NCBI GenBank assembly: GCA_022448985.1
Contig: JAKVCR010000044.1
Location: forward strand, 1 to 64,000
From: Roseibacillus sp.
GTDB lineage: Bacteria > Verrucomicrobiota > Verrucomicrobiia > Verrucomicrobiales > Akkermansiaceae
Direction of reading: 5' to 3'
DNA length: 64,000 bases
The translations under genes were made by a program, and so were the position numbers. Position 1 is the first letter of the stretch, and each line of letters starts with the position of its first letter. The notes beneath the pieces are model-generated. The model saw only the letters and a program-made list of their open reading frames with translations, ran no database searches and had not been told where the DNA came from. This document shows, one piece after another, positions 27,381-37,055 of this stretch.

Positions 27381-28658
27381 ATGAGTATCGATTCGCGTTA
27401 CACTTGGGATTCCGCCCGCACGGGAGGAACCCGCTACCGGGGCCCCCGTCGCCGGAAATTCGGCTCCTGGATCCTGCTTGCGGTGGGCGCCGCAGTGGTC
27501 CTCCATGCGATTGGGCTCTGGGCCCTTGGCCGCTTTAATCTCCTGCTGGAACTTGCCGACTTCGAGTGGACCTCCCAGACCTTTCAGGTGAGCAAGATCG
27601 AGGAGCTGCCCGAAGAGGTTGTGGCCCCCGAGACCGAGAGCGAGGAGGCCGAACCGCCGGAGGAGGCGGAAGATCTCCTCACCGAAATCGAGGAGCTCAT
27701 CCCCGAGCTCGACGACACTGAGATCGATATCATCCCTGACCTGGAAAAGCCCAAGGTGTCCCTTGAGCCACTCAAGCCAGCAAAGATCGGGGAAGAAGAC
27801 GGCCAACTCCTTGAACCGCTCAAGGCTCCGGAAGTGCAGGCCAACCTCGAAGAAATCGGACGCAACGAACCGCTATTCACCGAAGTCCCCGAAGGACGGG
27901 TGATCATTGAGGAGGGCAGCATCTCCGCCGATGTCCCCGATCCCGATTCCTTCCTGAAGGACGCCGCGGTTCGTGGCGCGAACGGACTGGAAGAAAATGG
28001 CCTGATGAAGGGTTACACCGAATTGGGCCGCTACCTCAACTTCGATGTCGACCAGCTCGACAAGGGGCGAGCCGCTCTTCCCAGTGATCTCCTTTTCGAA
28101 TTCAACAAGGCCGAACTCAAGCAGAATGCCAAGCTCGGTCTCATGAAGCTCGGCATGCTTATTGATCGCAATCCTGAAATGTATTGCATCCTGGAAGGAC
28201 ATTCCGATCTCTTCGGGACTGATTCCTATAACCTTGGGCTCTCAAGGAAGCGCGCGCAGGCCGTGAAGAGCTGGCTGGTGAGTTCCCTGGGCCTCGATAG
28301 CACCCACATCATCGTCCGGGCCTACGGTCACTCCAAGCCAAAGGTCCTGGAGGGCGATCAGGACCAGCAGGCCATTAACCGTCGCGTCGATATTCTCATG
28401 CGGAAGCAGATCCCACCCGAGGAAGTCATCCCCGTCCGGGTCACCCCAAAGGCCCCCCCTCCTGCCCCCATCCCGCCAAAGGCCCTGCCCGTACCCGAGG
28501 AGGTGCCGTCCCCACCACCAGCGCCAGCCCAGCCAGGGCCGGAAGAACCACCACCCCGCGCCGTCCCGGTAGAGGAGAACGTCCCTCCACGTGCCGTTCC
28601 AATTCCTGAAGGCATCTCCCCGGTCCGCCCGCCCGAGCAGATCGGGGATACCCCATAA
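27381..28658 (+). CDS. TonB-shaped OmpA-domain protein with proline-rich tail
   Basis: 425 aa. After a basic N-terminus one helix (residues 28-49, SWILLAVGAAVVLHAIGLWA) anchors it in the inner membrane, as in TonB. Residues 70-200 are very acidic and rich in Glu, Pro, Ile (EEAEPPEEAEDLLTEIEELI). An OmpA peptidoglycan-binding domain spans about 225-335: LLFEFNKAELKQNAKLGL, ILEGHSDLFGTDSYN, LSRKRAQAVKSWLV, QQAINRRVDI. Unusually, a further 85-residue Pro/Ala/Val-rich tail follows the OmpA domain. It probably spans the periplasm and binds cell wall; a TonB function is not supported, as the TonB C-terminal domain is absent. Confidence 0.82.
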   Translation: MSIDSRYTWDSARTGGTRYRGPRRRKFGSWILLAVGAAVVLHAIGLWALGRFNLLLELADFEWTSQTFQVSKIEELPEEVVAPETESEEAEPPEEAEDLLTEIEELIPELDDTEIDIIPDLEKPKVSLEPLKPAKIGEEDGQLLEPLKAPEVQANLEEIGRNEPLFTEVPEGRVIIEEGSISADVPDPDSFLKDAAVRGANGLEENGLMKGYTELGRYLNFDVDQLDKGRAALPSDLLFEFNKAELKQNAKLGLMKLGMLIDRNPEMYCILEGHSDLFGTDSYNLGLSRKRAQAVKSWLVSSLGLDSTHIIVRAYGHSKPKVLEGDQDQQAINRRVDILMRKQIPPEEVIPVRVTPKAPPPAPIPPKALPVPEEVPSPPPAPAQPGPEEPPPRAVPVEENVPPRAVPIPEGISPVRPPEQIGDTP

Positions 28659-28685
28659 ACGGACATCTTCAACAGGCTCCCCGCC

Positions 28686-29282
28686 CTACTGTTCCTGGGG
28701 TTCCTGGGGAACGTCCGGCTCCGGCTCTACCACCGCTGCCTCTTCGGAAACCCCTTCCGGTTCAATCTGCGGCTCCGGCACGTTGCCGAGCACGATACGC
28801 CCGTCGTTGGCCAGCATGTCGGCCAGGGCATCCCATCCCCCGGGCCGCTGGAGATTGAAGAGATGTAGATAAAGGGAGACGATCCTGGGGTTGAAGTCGG
28901 CATAGAGCCCGTCAACCGTCTCCGTGAGCTTGGCGGCATCCATCTCGGCTGGGAGTTCGCCCTCCACCGAGCCCTCGCCATTGTGCCCGATCCCCATTCC
29001 ATCGCAGAACCTGATAAGGAGGGGCTGCTGGAATTTCATGAACCAGACCTGCAGAAGATGCTCACCTACCATATCACTACCACGCAGCATCAGCGTCTTG
29101 TGCATCCAGGCAATCTGCTCCACTACCGGCTTCTTCTGAATAAAGACGGGCCGCAATTTCCGCGACTGGGCCAGGCTCGTCAGCGCGCTCTTATAGACCT
29201 CCCGGTCCTCGTCGCGGAACGTGGTGAAGAGTTCCGTCACGACGGCGGGATCGATTTCCTTGAAGAGTTCGTGCGGTTTCAC
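28686..29282 (-). CDS. Hypothetical protein, 198 aa, acidic tail
   Basis: No family recognised. I start it at the GTG at 29282 (VKPHELFKEIDPAVVTELF), as the frame upstream is low-quality. The core is globular and mostly helical (ALTSLAQSRKLRPVFIQKKPV, EHLLQVWFMKFQQPLLIRFCDGMGIG), followed by a 35-residue Glu/Pro/Val-rich tail. There is no signal peptide or membrane segment. It lies 85 bp downstream of trpC on the same strand and ends convergently, 27 bp from the OmpA gene. Confidence 0.65.
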   Translation of the reverse strand: MKPHELFKEIDPAVVTELFTTFRDEDREVYKSALTSLAQSRKLRPVFIQKKPVVEQIAWMHKTLMLRGSDMVGEHLLQVWFMKFQQPLLIRFCDGMGIGHNGEGSVEGELPAEMDAAKLTETVDGLYADFNPRIVSLYLHLFNLQRPGGWDALADMLANDGRIVLGNVPEPQIEPEGVSEEAAVVEPEPDVPQEPQEQ

Positions 29283-29367
29283 GTGATTGCTGGGTCGGTT
29301 ATCCGCTCTCAAGTGGCAAGGGTCAAGACCCGGGGACGGGCGGTTGGAGGGAACCCCGTCAGGCAGG

Positions 29368-30174
29368 TCAAATTCCCTCCCGGCCACTACCTGAAGCAGT
29401 CAACGCGAGATAGGACTCGATCTCCGCCCCCGGGACGTTGGCCCGCATGAGGGATTCTCCCACCAGAATGGCGTTAGCGCCGGCATCAAGTACTCGCTGG
29501 GCATCGTCCACACTCTTGATTCCGGACTCCGAAATGACGGTCACATGATCCGGCACCTCTTCAACCAGCTGCCTGGTAGTGGCAAGATCGGTCTGGAAGG
29601 TCTTCAGATTGCGGTTGTTGATCCCGACCAGATCTGCCCCGAGATCGAGGGCTCGCTCCATCTCGGGCAGGTCGTGCACCTCCACGAGGACATCAAGCTG
29701 CAGGTCGCAGGCAGTGTGGTAGAGCCTGTGCAGATCCTCGTCACTGAGACAGGCAACTATAAGCAGGATGGCATCCGCCCCGGCGATGACCGCCTCATAG
29801 ATCTGCGCCTCGTGAACAATGAAATCCTTACGCAGGAGCGGAACAGGCGACTCCTTCGAAATCTCCGTGAGATAAGCCAGCGAACCCTCGAAGTACTTCT
29901 TGTCAGTGAGAATCGACATGCAGGACGCACCACCATCGACATACATGCGGGCCTGCCGGAGAGGATCGAAGTTCGGATCGATCACACCGGCGGATGGAGA
30001 GGCCTTCTTCACTTCCGCAATCACGCCGAGCCGTTCGGATCCCCGATCAAGAGCAGTTCGGAATCCTCTGAACTCATTTCGCTGGAGGGCCTGTGCCTTC
30101 AACTTCGCGGCGAGTGGAACGAGGGGCTCCACCTCAGTGCGTTTGTGGGCAACGATTTCCTCAAGCTTGTTCAT
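29368..30174 (-). CDS. trpC: Indole-3-glycerol-phosphate synthase
   Basis: Tryptophan synthesis: ring closure of CdRP to indole-3-glycerol phosphate. 268 aa from the ATG at 30174 (MNKLEEIVAHKRTEV). TIM-barrel motifs are complete: VIAEVKKASPSAGVI, LTDKKYFEGSLAYL, VPLLRKDFIVHEAQIYEA, GADAILLIVA, GINNRNLKTFQTDL, ISESGIKSVDDAQRV and AILVGESLMRA. The catalytic Lys residues in EVKKASPS and LLRKDFI are present. No other trp gene is adjacent. Confidence 0.96.
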   Translation of the reverse strand: MNKLEEIVAHKRTEVEPLVPLAAKLKAQALQRNEFRGFRTALDRGSERLGVIAEVKKASPSAGVIDPNFDPLRQARMYVDGGASCMSILTDKKYFEGSLAYLTEISKESPVPLLRKDFIVHEAQIYEAVIAGADAILLIVACLSDEDLHRLYHTACDLQLDVLVEVHDLPEMERALDLGADLVGINNRNLKTFQTDLATTRQLVEEVPDHVTVISESGIKSVDDAQRVLDAGANAILVGESLMRANVPGAEIESYLALTASGSGREGI

Positions 30175-30312
30175 GCGACGGAAAGGGTTTAACCGGGAAT
30201 CCGTCCCGATGGATACGAGATTTTTCACCACAAGGATCCGGAATACCCTTCACCCAGCGCGAAAAAGGGCTTGCGGGCCTGAACCGGGGGTGTATCTAAA
30301 CGCCCCACGGAT

Positions 30313-30387
30313 GCGGGTGTAGCTCAGTGGTAGAGCGTCACCTTGCCAAGGTGAATGTCGACGGTTCGAATCCGTTCACCCGCTCCA
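30313..30387 (+). tRNA. tRNA-Gly (anticodon GCC), CCA encoded
   Basis: Acceptor stem GCGGGTG (30313-30319) pairs with CACCCGC (30377-30383), followed by discriminator T and an encoded CCA (30385-30387). The anticodon arm is TCACC-TTGCCAA-GGTGA with anticodon GCC. The T-loop GTTCGAATCC and the D-arm AGCTCAGTGGTAGAGC are standard. Confidence 0.97.
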
Positions 30388-30393
30388 TCCAAC

Positions 30394-30431
30394 CAGCCGG
30401 GACAGGGAAACCTCTCCCGGCTGACTTGTTT
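30394..30431 (+). terminator. Intrinsic terminator after tRNA-Gly
   Basis: CAGCCGGGA (30394-30402) pairs with TCCCGGCTG (30415-30423). The loop contains a further AGG-GAAA-CCT mini-stem, and the hairpin is followed by the T-rich ACTTGTTT. Placed 7 bases after the tRNA. Confidence 0.75.
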
Positions 30432-30547
30432 CCGGGATCGGGACACGAAAAAACGCGGCCCCAGAGATGGAAGGGTCAAAACAAACGGTGGGAGCTTGCC
30501 TCCAACCCCCCCATGTTCTGATACTGCAACCCTCCGCCCCGAACCCC

Positions 30548-33500
30548 ATGAGCCGCTCCCTTTCCCTCCTGAGCACCCTTCTTTCCGGCGCTGCCCTCTT
30601 CTTCTCGTCCCTTCCCTCCGATGGCGCTCTTCCGCGCATCGACCTTTTCGTTCCCAGCGAACCCTCTGTCGCATCCGGCACAAGCGTAAACCTGGGATGG
30701 ATCGTCGTGGATGCCGAGTCCCTCAGTCTTGACGGAGTGGATGTCACCGGCATGACCACCGTGGCCGTCAGCCCCCTCATCTCCACCACCTATACCCTCA
30801 CGGCCACCAACACGGAGGGATCAGTGGAGGCCGATCTGGAAATAAACGTCTTCAATGCCCCTCGCGTGATCGGAGCGGAAGCACGCTTCGTCGAGGTGAT
30901 CAAAAACAACCTCTTCGCTCAGGTGGCAGGTGTCGAAAATACCCGCCTCCACCTCTCCGAAATCGAGGTCTTCCGCATCGGGGTCACTCCCGATGAGGCG
31001 GATCCGGATGGCACCAGCAGCAATGACCTGGTGCAGATCGGTACACCTGCGGTGGTGCCTTCCCGCACCACGGCCCTTCTCGACCATGGGGATGCCGACA
31101 ACGTGTTCGATGGAGATCTCGAGCGGAGCAGTGCGGTCTGGTCTACCAGGCATGTCGCCGGAACAACCGCCCGCTACATGCTCGACCTTGGCGCAACGCA
31201 TTCGATCGGGTTCGTTCGCCTCTTCGGCCGCGAAGACGCCTGCTGCCTCGACCGCCTTGAGAATGTCACCGTCAATCTCTACGCCGACGACAGCGGCAGC
31301 CCGGGAGCACTCGTCAACAGCGCCACCTTTGCCGGCACTGCCCCGGCGGGAGAAGCCGGCTTCGCGGAACTGGATCTCTCCCTGCCCGATCCCAGCATCA
31401 GCAGTTTCACAAGCGACCAGAGCTCAACCCCACCCGGCGGCCCGGTCACCCTCTCCTGGACGGTGAATTCCGAAGTCACCTCGGTGAGGATCGACCAGGG
31501 CGTGGGCGGCGTCACCGCGCAGACTGTGAATGGCGAGGGGAACATCACCCTCGATCCCGGACCGGACTCCACCACCGTCTACACCCTGACCGCGGAGTGG
31601 CCCGGAGGCACAAGCCAGGCCAGCCTCGCGGTGGAAGTCTCGTCCCTTCCCCTCATCTATGACTTCACCGCCGACCAGAACCTGATTGTAACGGGAACTT
31701 CGGTCTCCCTCAGTTGGAATGTCGTCAACGCCACCACCCTCACCCTCGATGGCATGGACGTCACAGGAAGGCAGGGAGTGGATTTCTCTCCCGGCGAAAC
31801 TGCTACCTACACGCTGACCGCCAGCAACGCCCGCGGCAGCGAATCGCGGAACATCCGTATCGCCGTGGTCGCCCCCGGGGAACCGCTCATCACCGAGTTC
31901 ATGGCCGACAACAAAAGTGTCCTCCTCAATGCAGACAACGAATACTCCGACTGGATTGAGATCTACAACCCCACCGGGCAATCCGCCTCACTGGACGGCT
32001 ACTACCTCACCGACGATCCAGACAACTTGACGATGTGGCGCTTCCCCGGTGTCACCCTCGCCCCGGGCGACTATCTCCTCGTTTTCGCATCCGGCAAAAA
32101 CCGGGCAATCCCGGGCAACGAATTGCATACGAATTTCAATCTCGACCGCGATGGTGAATACCTTGCTCTCATCAGCCCGGATGGGGTCACTGTTCTCAAT
32201 GAATTCGCCCCCTATCCCTCCCAGCGCCCGGACGTCTCCTATGGATTCGACGCCGAGTCCCTGCAGGAGGGCTACTTTACCACCGCCAGCCCGGGAACAA
32301 CCAACCAGTCGACCTTTACCGGCTTCGTGGCCGACACCGCCTTCTCCATCGATCGTGGGTTCTTCGACGATCCCATTGAAGTGGCCATCACGAGCAGCAC
32401 AGAGGGGTCCGTCATCCGCTACACCGTCGATGGCTCCAGGCCGACCAACCGCACCGGACTGGCCTACACCGGCCCGATCCGGATCGAATCTACCACCGTC
32501 CTGCGCGCCGCCGCATTCAAGGCGGGCCTCGTTGCCACCAACGTGGACACCCAGACCTACATTTTCCCCGCCGATGTCGTGGCCCTGCCCACCATGAATC
32601 GCATCGTGACGGCGCACCCGGTCTATGGCCCCCAGATGCATGATGCCCTCAAGGCAGTGCCCTCCATCTCGCTTGTCTTTCCCGGAGATGTGGACCGCAC
32701 CGAAAAACAGGCTTCGGTGGAGTTCATCAACTTCGAAGCGGGCAGCACTCAGATGGACATCGGGATGGAGCGTTACGGCAACTACCATACCAACTTTGCC
32801 AAGCGTAGCATCCGGATGAACTTCCGCTCCGAGTACGGACCGGCCAAGCTACGCTTTCCCATTTTTGATGGACACGACTACGAGACGATCCCCCCGGCCG
32901 ACCAGTTCGACAGCATCGATCTACGTTCCGGTAATCACGACATGCAGAGCCGGGGTGCCTACATGTCCAACCGCTTCACGGATGACACCATGCTCGACAT
33001 GGGCAACATTGCCCCCCACGGGCGGTTCGTCCACGTCTACCTGAACGGCCAGTACTGGGGTCAGTACCACCTTCGTGAGCGTTGGAATGCCGCCATGTTT
33101 TCCGAGTATTTCGGTGGGGCCAGGGAAGACTACGAAGCCATCAATGCCAACAACACTGGCGGCGATTTCCTCTCCGGCACAGTCTATAACGGAAGCGGTC
33201 GATTCTGGAACCGGGCAAGGACCCTCGTCAACCAGCCCAATCCCTTCGCCACAACCCGCCGCTACATCGATATCCCCAACATCATCGACTTCATGATCCT
33301 GTGGGCCAGCGGGAGCAGCGAGTCCGAGTTTCGCGCTGCCGGGGCGATTCCGCGGAACGTTCCCTTCAAGTTCTTTATCAAGGACGCCGACGGCTGGTTG
33401 CGGGGGCCCTCGAACTCTGTCACTCATCAGGGTCCTCTCGACCTCATGTCCCGTCTCCGCCAGGAGGCCCACCCTGATTATGAGATCCTGCTGGCCGACC

Positions 33501-34906
33501 GCATCCACAAGCATTTCTTCAATAACGGAGCCCTCACGGCTGGGGCAGCCATCAGCCGCCTGCAGAAACGGGTAGACGAAATCGAGGTCAGCTTTCTTGC
33601 CGAGTCTGCCCGCTGGAACATGCAGAGCCCCACTTCCTGGCGAAGCTATCAGACCAACCTCATGCGTAGCACGCTGCGCCGTCTTTCCCGTGACATGGTT
33701 GCGAAGTACAGAGCTGCCGGACTCTACCCCAGTATCACCGCTCCCACATTCTCGCCTAATGCCGGAGATCTCCCCGAGCGCCGGGTCCGTATCAGCGCCC
33801 CCTCCGGTGAAATATACTATACCACCGACGGAACCGATCCGCGGGCTCCCGGGGGGGCCATTTCAGGCACCGCCCAGCTCCATGACAGCACCGTAACCCT
33901 CGACAGGATTGCCACCCTGCGTGCCCGCGTCCTTGAAAACGGCGAGTGGTCTGCCCTCAACGAGGCGCTCTTCGTCCCCGGACAGAATTACGAGGATCTC
34001 GTGGTGTCGGAATTGATGTACAATCCCGGCCCAGCCTCCGCCGCAGAGATCGCCGTCGGTCACGACGACAGCGAGGACTTCGAGTTCCTTGAACTGTTCA
34101 ATGCCGGCAACACCACCCTGAACCTCGAAGGGGTGCGCTTCATCGAGGGTATCGAGTTCGACTTCAGCACCGGCAGCATCCCAGCACTGGAGGCCGGACA
34201 ACGTCTTCTTCTCGTGGAGGACCGCGCCGCCTTTGAGTTCCGCTATGGGACCGGCCGTCCAATAGCCGGACAATATTCGGGCCAGTTGCGGGACGAGGGT
34301 GAAACGATCCAGCTCGCCGGCCCGCTCGACGAACCCATTCAACTCTTCACCTACGACAACCACGCCCCCTGGCCAATGGGTGCGGCAGGCCGCGGGTCCT
34401 CCCTCGTCCTGATCAATCCCGCCTCCCTGCCGGATCACAACCGCGCCTCCAACTGGCAGGCCGGAGCCCTGGGCGGTACTCCCGGTTTGCAGAATGATCC
34501 TCCCCTCTCCTACCAGGTCTGGGCCGCTCAGCGGGGCATAACCGACCCCGACGGAGATCCCGACGCCGACGGTTTCAGCAGTTTGCTTGAGTTCAACCTC
34601 CTCGGGAATCCCCTCCAACCCACTCCCATGGACCAGGCAATCCGCGTAGAGGTGACCGCCCTGGACCTGGGCGCGGGACCGCAGGACTATCTTACCCTCA
34701 CGATCCGTCACCGCGTAACCACCAGTGAAATCTCCCTCATCCCCGAACTCTCTGAAGATCTCGTTAATTGGGAAAATACCCCGGGTGCGGTCCTGCACTC
34801 CCGCACCTTTCACAGGGACAACTCGGCCACCACAATCTACCGGAGCCCCAATCCCCTTACCGACAAGACCAAAGGCTACCTTCGAGTGCGCTTCCAACTC
34901 CCCTGA
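30548..34906 (+). CDS. Giant secreted CotH / lamin-tail / chitobiase-C multidomain protein
   Basis: 1452 aa from the ATG at 30548, with a signal peptide ending near residue 27. Order: Ig-like 'TYTLTATN' repeat (25-95), F5/8-like discoidin region (110-280; RYMLDLGATHSIGFVRLFG), two more Ig-like repeats, lamin-tail domain (445-570; LITEFMADNKS, DWIEIYNPTG), chitobiase C-terminal-like unit (600-670; IRYTVDGSRPTNRT), CotH region (700-1005; FVHVYLNGQYWGQYHLRERW), second chitobiase-like unit (IYYTTDGTDP), second lamin-tail domain (1150-1295) and a C-terminal Ca-binding-like strip (DPDGDPDADGFSSLLEF). CotH proteins are atypical secreted kinases; whether this one is active is unknown. Likely cell-surface or exported. 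It is the largest gene in the window. Confidence 0.85.
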   Translation: MSRSLSLLSTLLSGAALFFSSLPSDGALPRIDLFVPSEPSVASGTSVNLGWIVVDAESLSLDGVDVTGMTTVAVSPLISTTYTLTATNTEGSVEADLEINVFNAPRVIGAEARFVEVIKNNLFAQVAGVENTRLHLSEIEVFRIGVTPDEADPDGTSSNDLVQIGTPAVVPSRTTALLDHGDADNVFDGDLERSSAVWSTRHVAGTTARYMLDLGATHSIGFVRLFGREDACCLDRLENVTVNLYADDSGSPGALVNSATFAGTAPAGEAGFAELDLSLPDPSISSFTSDQSSTPPGGPVTLSWTVNSEVTSVRIDQGVGGVTAQTVNGEGNITLDPGPDSTTVYTLTAEWPGGTSQASLAVEVSSLPLIYDFTADQNLIVTGTSVSLSWNVVNATTLTLDGMDVTGRQGVDFSPGETATYTLTASNARGSESRNIRIAVVAPGEPLITEFMADNKSVLLNADNEYSDWIEIYNPTGQSASLDGYYLTDDPDNLTMWRFPGVTLAPGDYLLVFASGKNRAIPGNELHTNFNLDRDGEYLALISPDGVTVLNEFAPYPSQRPDVSYGFDAESLQEGYFTTASPGTTNQSTFTGFVADTAFSIDRGFFDDPIEVAITSSTEGSVIRYTVDGSRPTNRTGLAYTGPIRIESTTVLRAAAFKAGLVATNVDTQTYIFPADVVALPTMNRIVTAHPVYGPQMHDALKAVPSISLVFPGDVDRTEKQASVEFINFEAGSTQMDIGMERYGNYHTNFAKRSIRMNFRSEYGPAKLRFPIFDGHDYETIPPADQFDSIDLRSGNHDMQSRGAYMSNRFTDDTMLDMGNIAPHGRFVHVYLNGQYWGQYHLRERWNAAMFSEYFGGAREDYEAINANNTGGDFLSGTVYNGSGRFWNRARTLVNQPNPFATTRRYIDIPNIIDFMILWASGSSESEFRAAGAIPRNVPFKFFIKDADGWLRGPSNSVTHQGPLDLMSRLRQEAHPDYEILLADRIHKHFFNNGALTAGAAISRLQKRVDEIEVSFLAESARWNMQSPTSWRSYQTNLMRSTLRRLSRDMVAKYRAAGLYPSITAPTFSPNAGDLPERRVRISAPSGEIYYTTDGTDPRAPGGAISGTAQLHDSTVTLDRIATLRARVLENGEWSALNEALFVPGQNYEDLVVSELMYNPGPASAAEIAVGHDDSEDFEFLELFNAGNTTLNLEGVRFIEGIEFDFSTGSIPALEAGQRLLLVEDRAAFEFRYGTGRPIAGQYSGQLRDEGETIQLAGPLDEPIQLFTYDNHAPWPMGAAGRGSSLVLINPASLPDHNRASNWQAGALGGTPGLQNDPPLSYQVWAAQRGITDPDGDPDADGFSSLLEFNLLGNPLQPTPMDQAIRVEVTALDLGAGPQDYLTLTIRHRVTTSEISLIPELSEDLVNWENTPGAVLHSRTFHRDNSATTIYRSPNPLTDKTKGYLRVRFQLP

Positions 34907-35109
34907 GCAGAGCGACCTGCCCTCATCCATCCAGGAGGATCCTCAATCCTGTTCCCTTCCCGGGACGCGGGGACGTTATAAAGTCCAAGATGAGAGTTAT
35001 CAGGGCTTCCGTTATTGTTTACCATGACCGGACGCTTTCGCGTTGATTTGCGACGTATCACGGCCTAGATCCCCTCCCCCTGACAGATAACCAGTAACCC
35101 CTGCCAAAG

Positions 35110-36504
35110 TTGCCCACGCAAGTCGGTCTTATCTCCCTTGGCTGCGCCAAGAACCTGATCGATTCCGAGATCATGATCGGACACCTCCAGAAGGAGGGGA
35201 TGATCATGACGCCGGAACCGGATCTCGCCGATGTCCTCATCGTGAACACCTGTTCCTTTATCGATGTGGCCAAGGAAGAGTCCGTGCAGACAATCGTAGA
35301 GGCCGTCAACTCGCGACAGGAGGATCCCGCCCGTGAGAAGCAGAAGATCATCGTGGCAGGCTGCCTCTCACAACGCTTCAACGTCTCCAAGAACGAAGAT
35401 GAACGCCTCCCCGGCCTCCTCCCGGAAGTGGACGCCTTCATCGGACTCGACCAGGTCACCCAGGTCGCTCCCATCGTGAGAAAGGTTCTTGACCGTCCGC
35501 TGGGTGACGAGTCCCTCGACGCCGTCACCGCCAAGCCGCGCTTCATTCCGGATTACACCACGCCTCGCTTCCGCCTCACCCCCGGCCACATGGCCTACGT
35601 CAAGATCGCGGAAGGCTGCAACCATACCTGTTCCTTCTGCATTATTCCCACCATCCGTGGACAACATCGCTCCCGGACCCAGGAATCGGTGGTCCGCGAG
35701 GCAGAGAGCCTCGTGCAGGCGGGGGTGAAGGAACTCAACCTCATCTCCCAGGACACTACCTACTTCGGAATGGACCGCTGGGAGGGCCGCGGCCGACGGG
35801 CCAAGCCGACCTCAGGCGTTGATTCCTCCCGCGGGGAATCGCTTGCCTCCCTGCTGCGGGATCTCAACGGGATCGAAGGCGACTTCTGGGTACGGCTCCT
35901 CTACACCCACCCCGCCCACTGGTCCGACGAGTTGATCGAAACCATCGCCACCTGTGAAAAGGTCGCCAACTACGTCGACATCCCGCTCCAGCATATCAGT
36001 GATCACATGCTGGACACCATGAACCGGAAGACCGATGGCCGCTACATCCGCGACCTGCTGGGGAGAATGCGGCAGGGAATACCGGATCTCGCCATCCGCA
36101 CCACCTTTATCACCGGCTTCCCTGGCGAAACCAGTGAAGACCATGACGAGTTGCTTGAATTCATCCGCAGCTTTCAGTTCGAACGTTGTGGAATCTTCTC
36201 CTATTCACGCGAGGAAGGCACCCGGGCCCACGAGTTCGGGTCCCACCTCCACCACATGACCATCAAGGCCCGCCACCGCGCCCTGACCAGTGCCATCGAC
36301 CTGGTCGCAGGATCCGTGAATGAGAAGCAGGTGGGACAAACCCGCAAGGTCCTGGTGGAGGAAGAGGGAATTGCCCGCTCGGAATGGGATGCTCCCGACA
36401 TCGACGGGCGGATCTTTGTCCCCACTGACCTGCCCGTAGGAGAATTCGCAGAGGTCCGCATCACAGATCATCGCGGTTATGATCTCATTGCCGCCATGGC
36501 CTGA
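35110..36504 (+). CDS. rimO: Ribosomal protein S12 methylthiotransferase
   Basis: Radical-SAM enzyme that adds a methylthio group to Asp of ribosomal protein S12, 464 aa. The start is TTG at 35110. An N-terminal UPF0004 domain supplies the second cluster cysteines (SLGCAKNLIDSE, VNTCSFI, AGCLSQR). The radical-SAM cluster is CNHTCSFC, followed by IIPTIRG. PLQHISDHML and TGFPGET are typical, and a TRAM domain closes the protein (GQTRKVLVEEEG...EVRITDHRGYDL). The S12-type IDSE wording separates it from MiaB. The GreA/B-like gene follows after 13 bp. Confidence 0.95.
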   Translation: MPTQVGLISLGCAKNLIDSEIMIGHLQKEGMIMTPEPDLADVLIVNTCSFIDVAKEESVQTIVEAVNSRQEDPAREKQKIIVAGCLSQRFNVSKNEDERLPGLLPEVDAFIGLDQVTQVAPIVRKVLDRPLGDESLDAVTAKPRFIPDYTTPRFRLTPGHMAYVKIAEGCNHTCSFCIIPTIRGQHRSRTQESVVREAESLVQAGVKELNLISQDTTYFGMDRWEGRGRRAKPTSGVDSSRGESLASLLRDLNGIEGDFWVRLLYTHPAHWSDELIETIATCEKVANYVDIPLQHISDHMLDTMNRKTDGRYIRDLLGRMRQGIPDLAIRTTFITGFPGETSEDHDELLEFIRSFQFERCGIFSYSREEGTRAHEFGSHLHHMTIKARHRALTSAIDLVAGSVNEKQVGQTRKVLVEEEGIARSEWDAPDIDGRIFVPTDLPVGEFAEVRITDHRGYDLIAAMA

Positions 36505-36517
36505 GCGGCCCCTGATC

Positions 36518-36979
36518 ATGTCCAAGCCCGAATTGATCCGTCAGATCCGTTCCTCGCTCGAGGAACAGCTCGCAATCACGCTGGCGGCCGCGGAAGACGC
36601 CAGGGAGAATGCAACTGGCGACGAAACCAAGTCGGATGGGAAGTACGACACCCGGGCAATTGAAGCTTCCTACCTCGCCAGCGCCCAGGCCGAGCAGGCG
36701 GGGAAACTTGCCGACTCTGTTCGACTCCTGACTGTTTTCAATCCGGCTCCCTTTGATGAAGGCGAGGAGATCGGAGCTGGCGCCCTCGTCGAAACCGAAC
36801 ACGATGGCAACATCATATTCTATCTCCTCGCCCCGGCAGCTGGTGGCTGCACCGTCACGTATAATGGCTTTGACTGCACCGTCCTGACCCCGGATTCACC
36901 GCTTTACCAGGAGCTCCTGGGATCTCACGCAGGAGAAGTCCTGGAGCATTCCTCGGTCATGGTCCTGGGAGTGAGCTGA
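36518..36979 (+). CDS. GreA/GreB-family transcription factor-like protein
   Basis: 153 aa from the ATG at 36518 (MSKPELIRQIRSSLEEQL). An N-terminal helical hairpin (residues 1-70, with KSDGKYDTRAIEASYLASAQ) is followed by an FKBP-like Gre C-terminal domain (IGAGALVETEHDGNIIFYLL, GDxV-type end LEHSSVMVLGVS). Gre factors restart backtracked RNA polymerase. The coiled-coil tip acidic pair of true GreA is not obvious, so this may be a Gre-like regulator rather than a cleavage factor. It is 13 bp after rimO and likely co-transcribed. Confidence 0.72.
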   Translation: MSKPELIRQIRSSLEEQLAITLAAAEDARENATGDETKSDGKYDTRAIEASYLASAQAEQAGKLADSVRLLTVFNPAPFDEGEEIGAGALVETEHDGNIIFYLLAPAAGGCTVTYNGFDCTVLTPDSPLYQELLGSHAGEVLEHSSVMVLGVS

Positions 36980-37055
36980 GGAACTGATCCTCTTGAATCC
37001 GTCCCACCGCTGTGATCCAGTCCTGAATTCCTCTTGCTTCTAGGCAGGATCTCTC

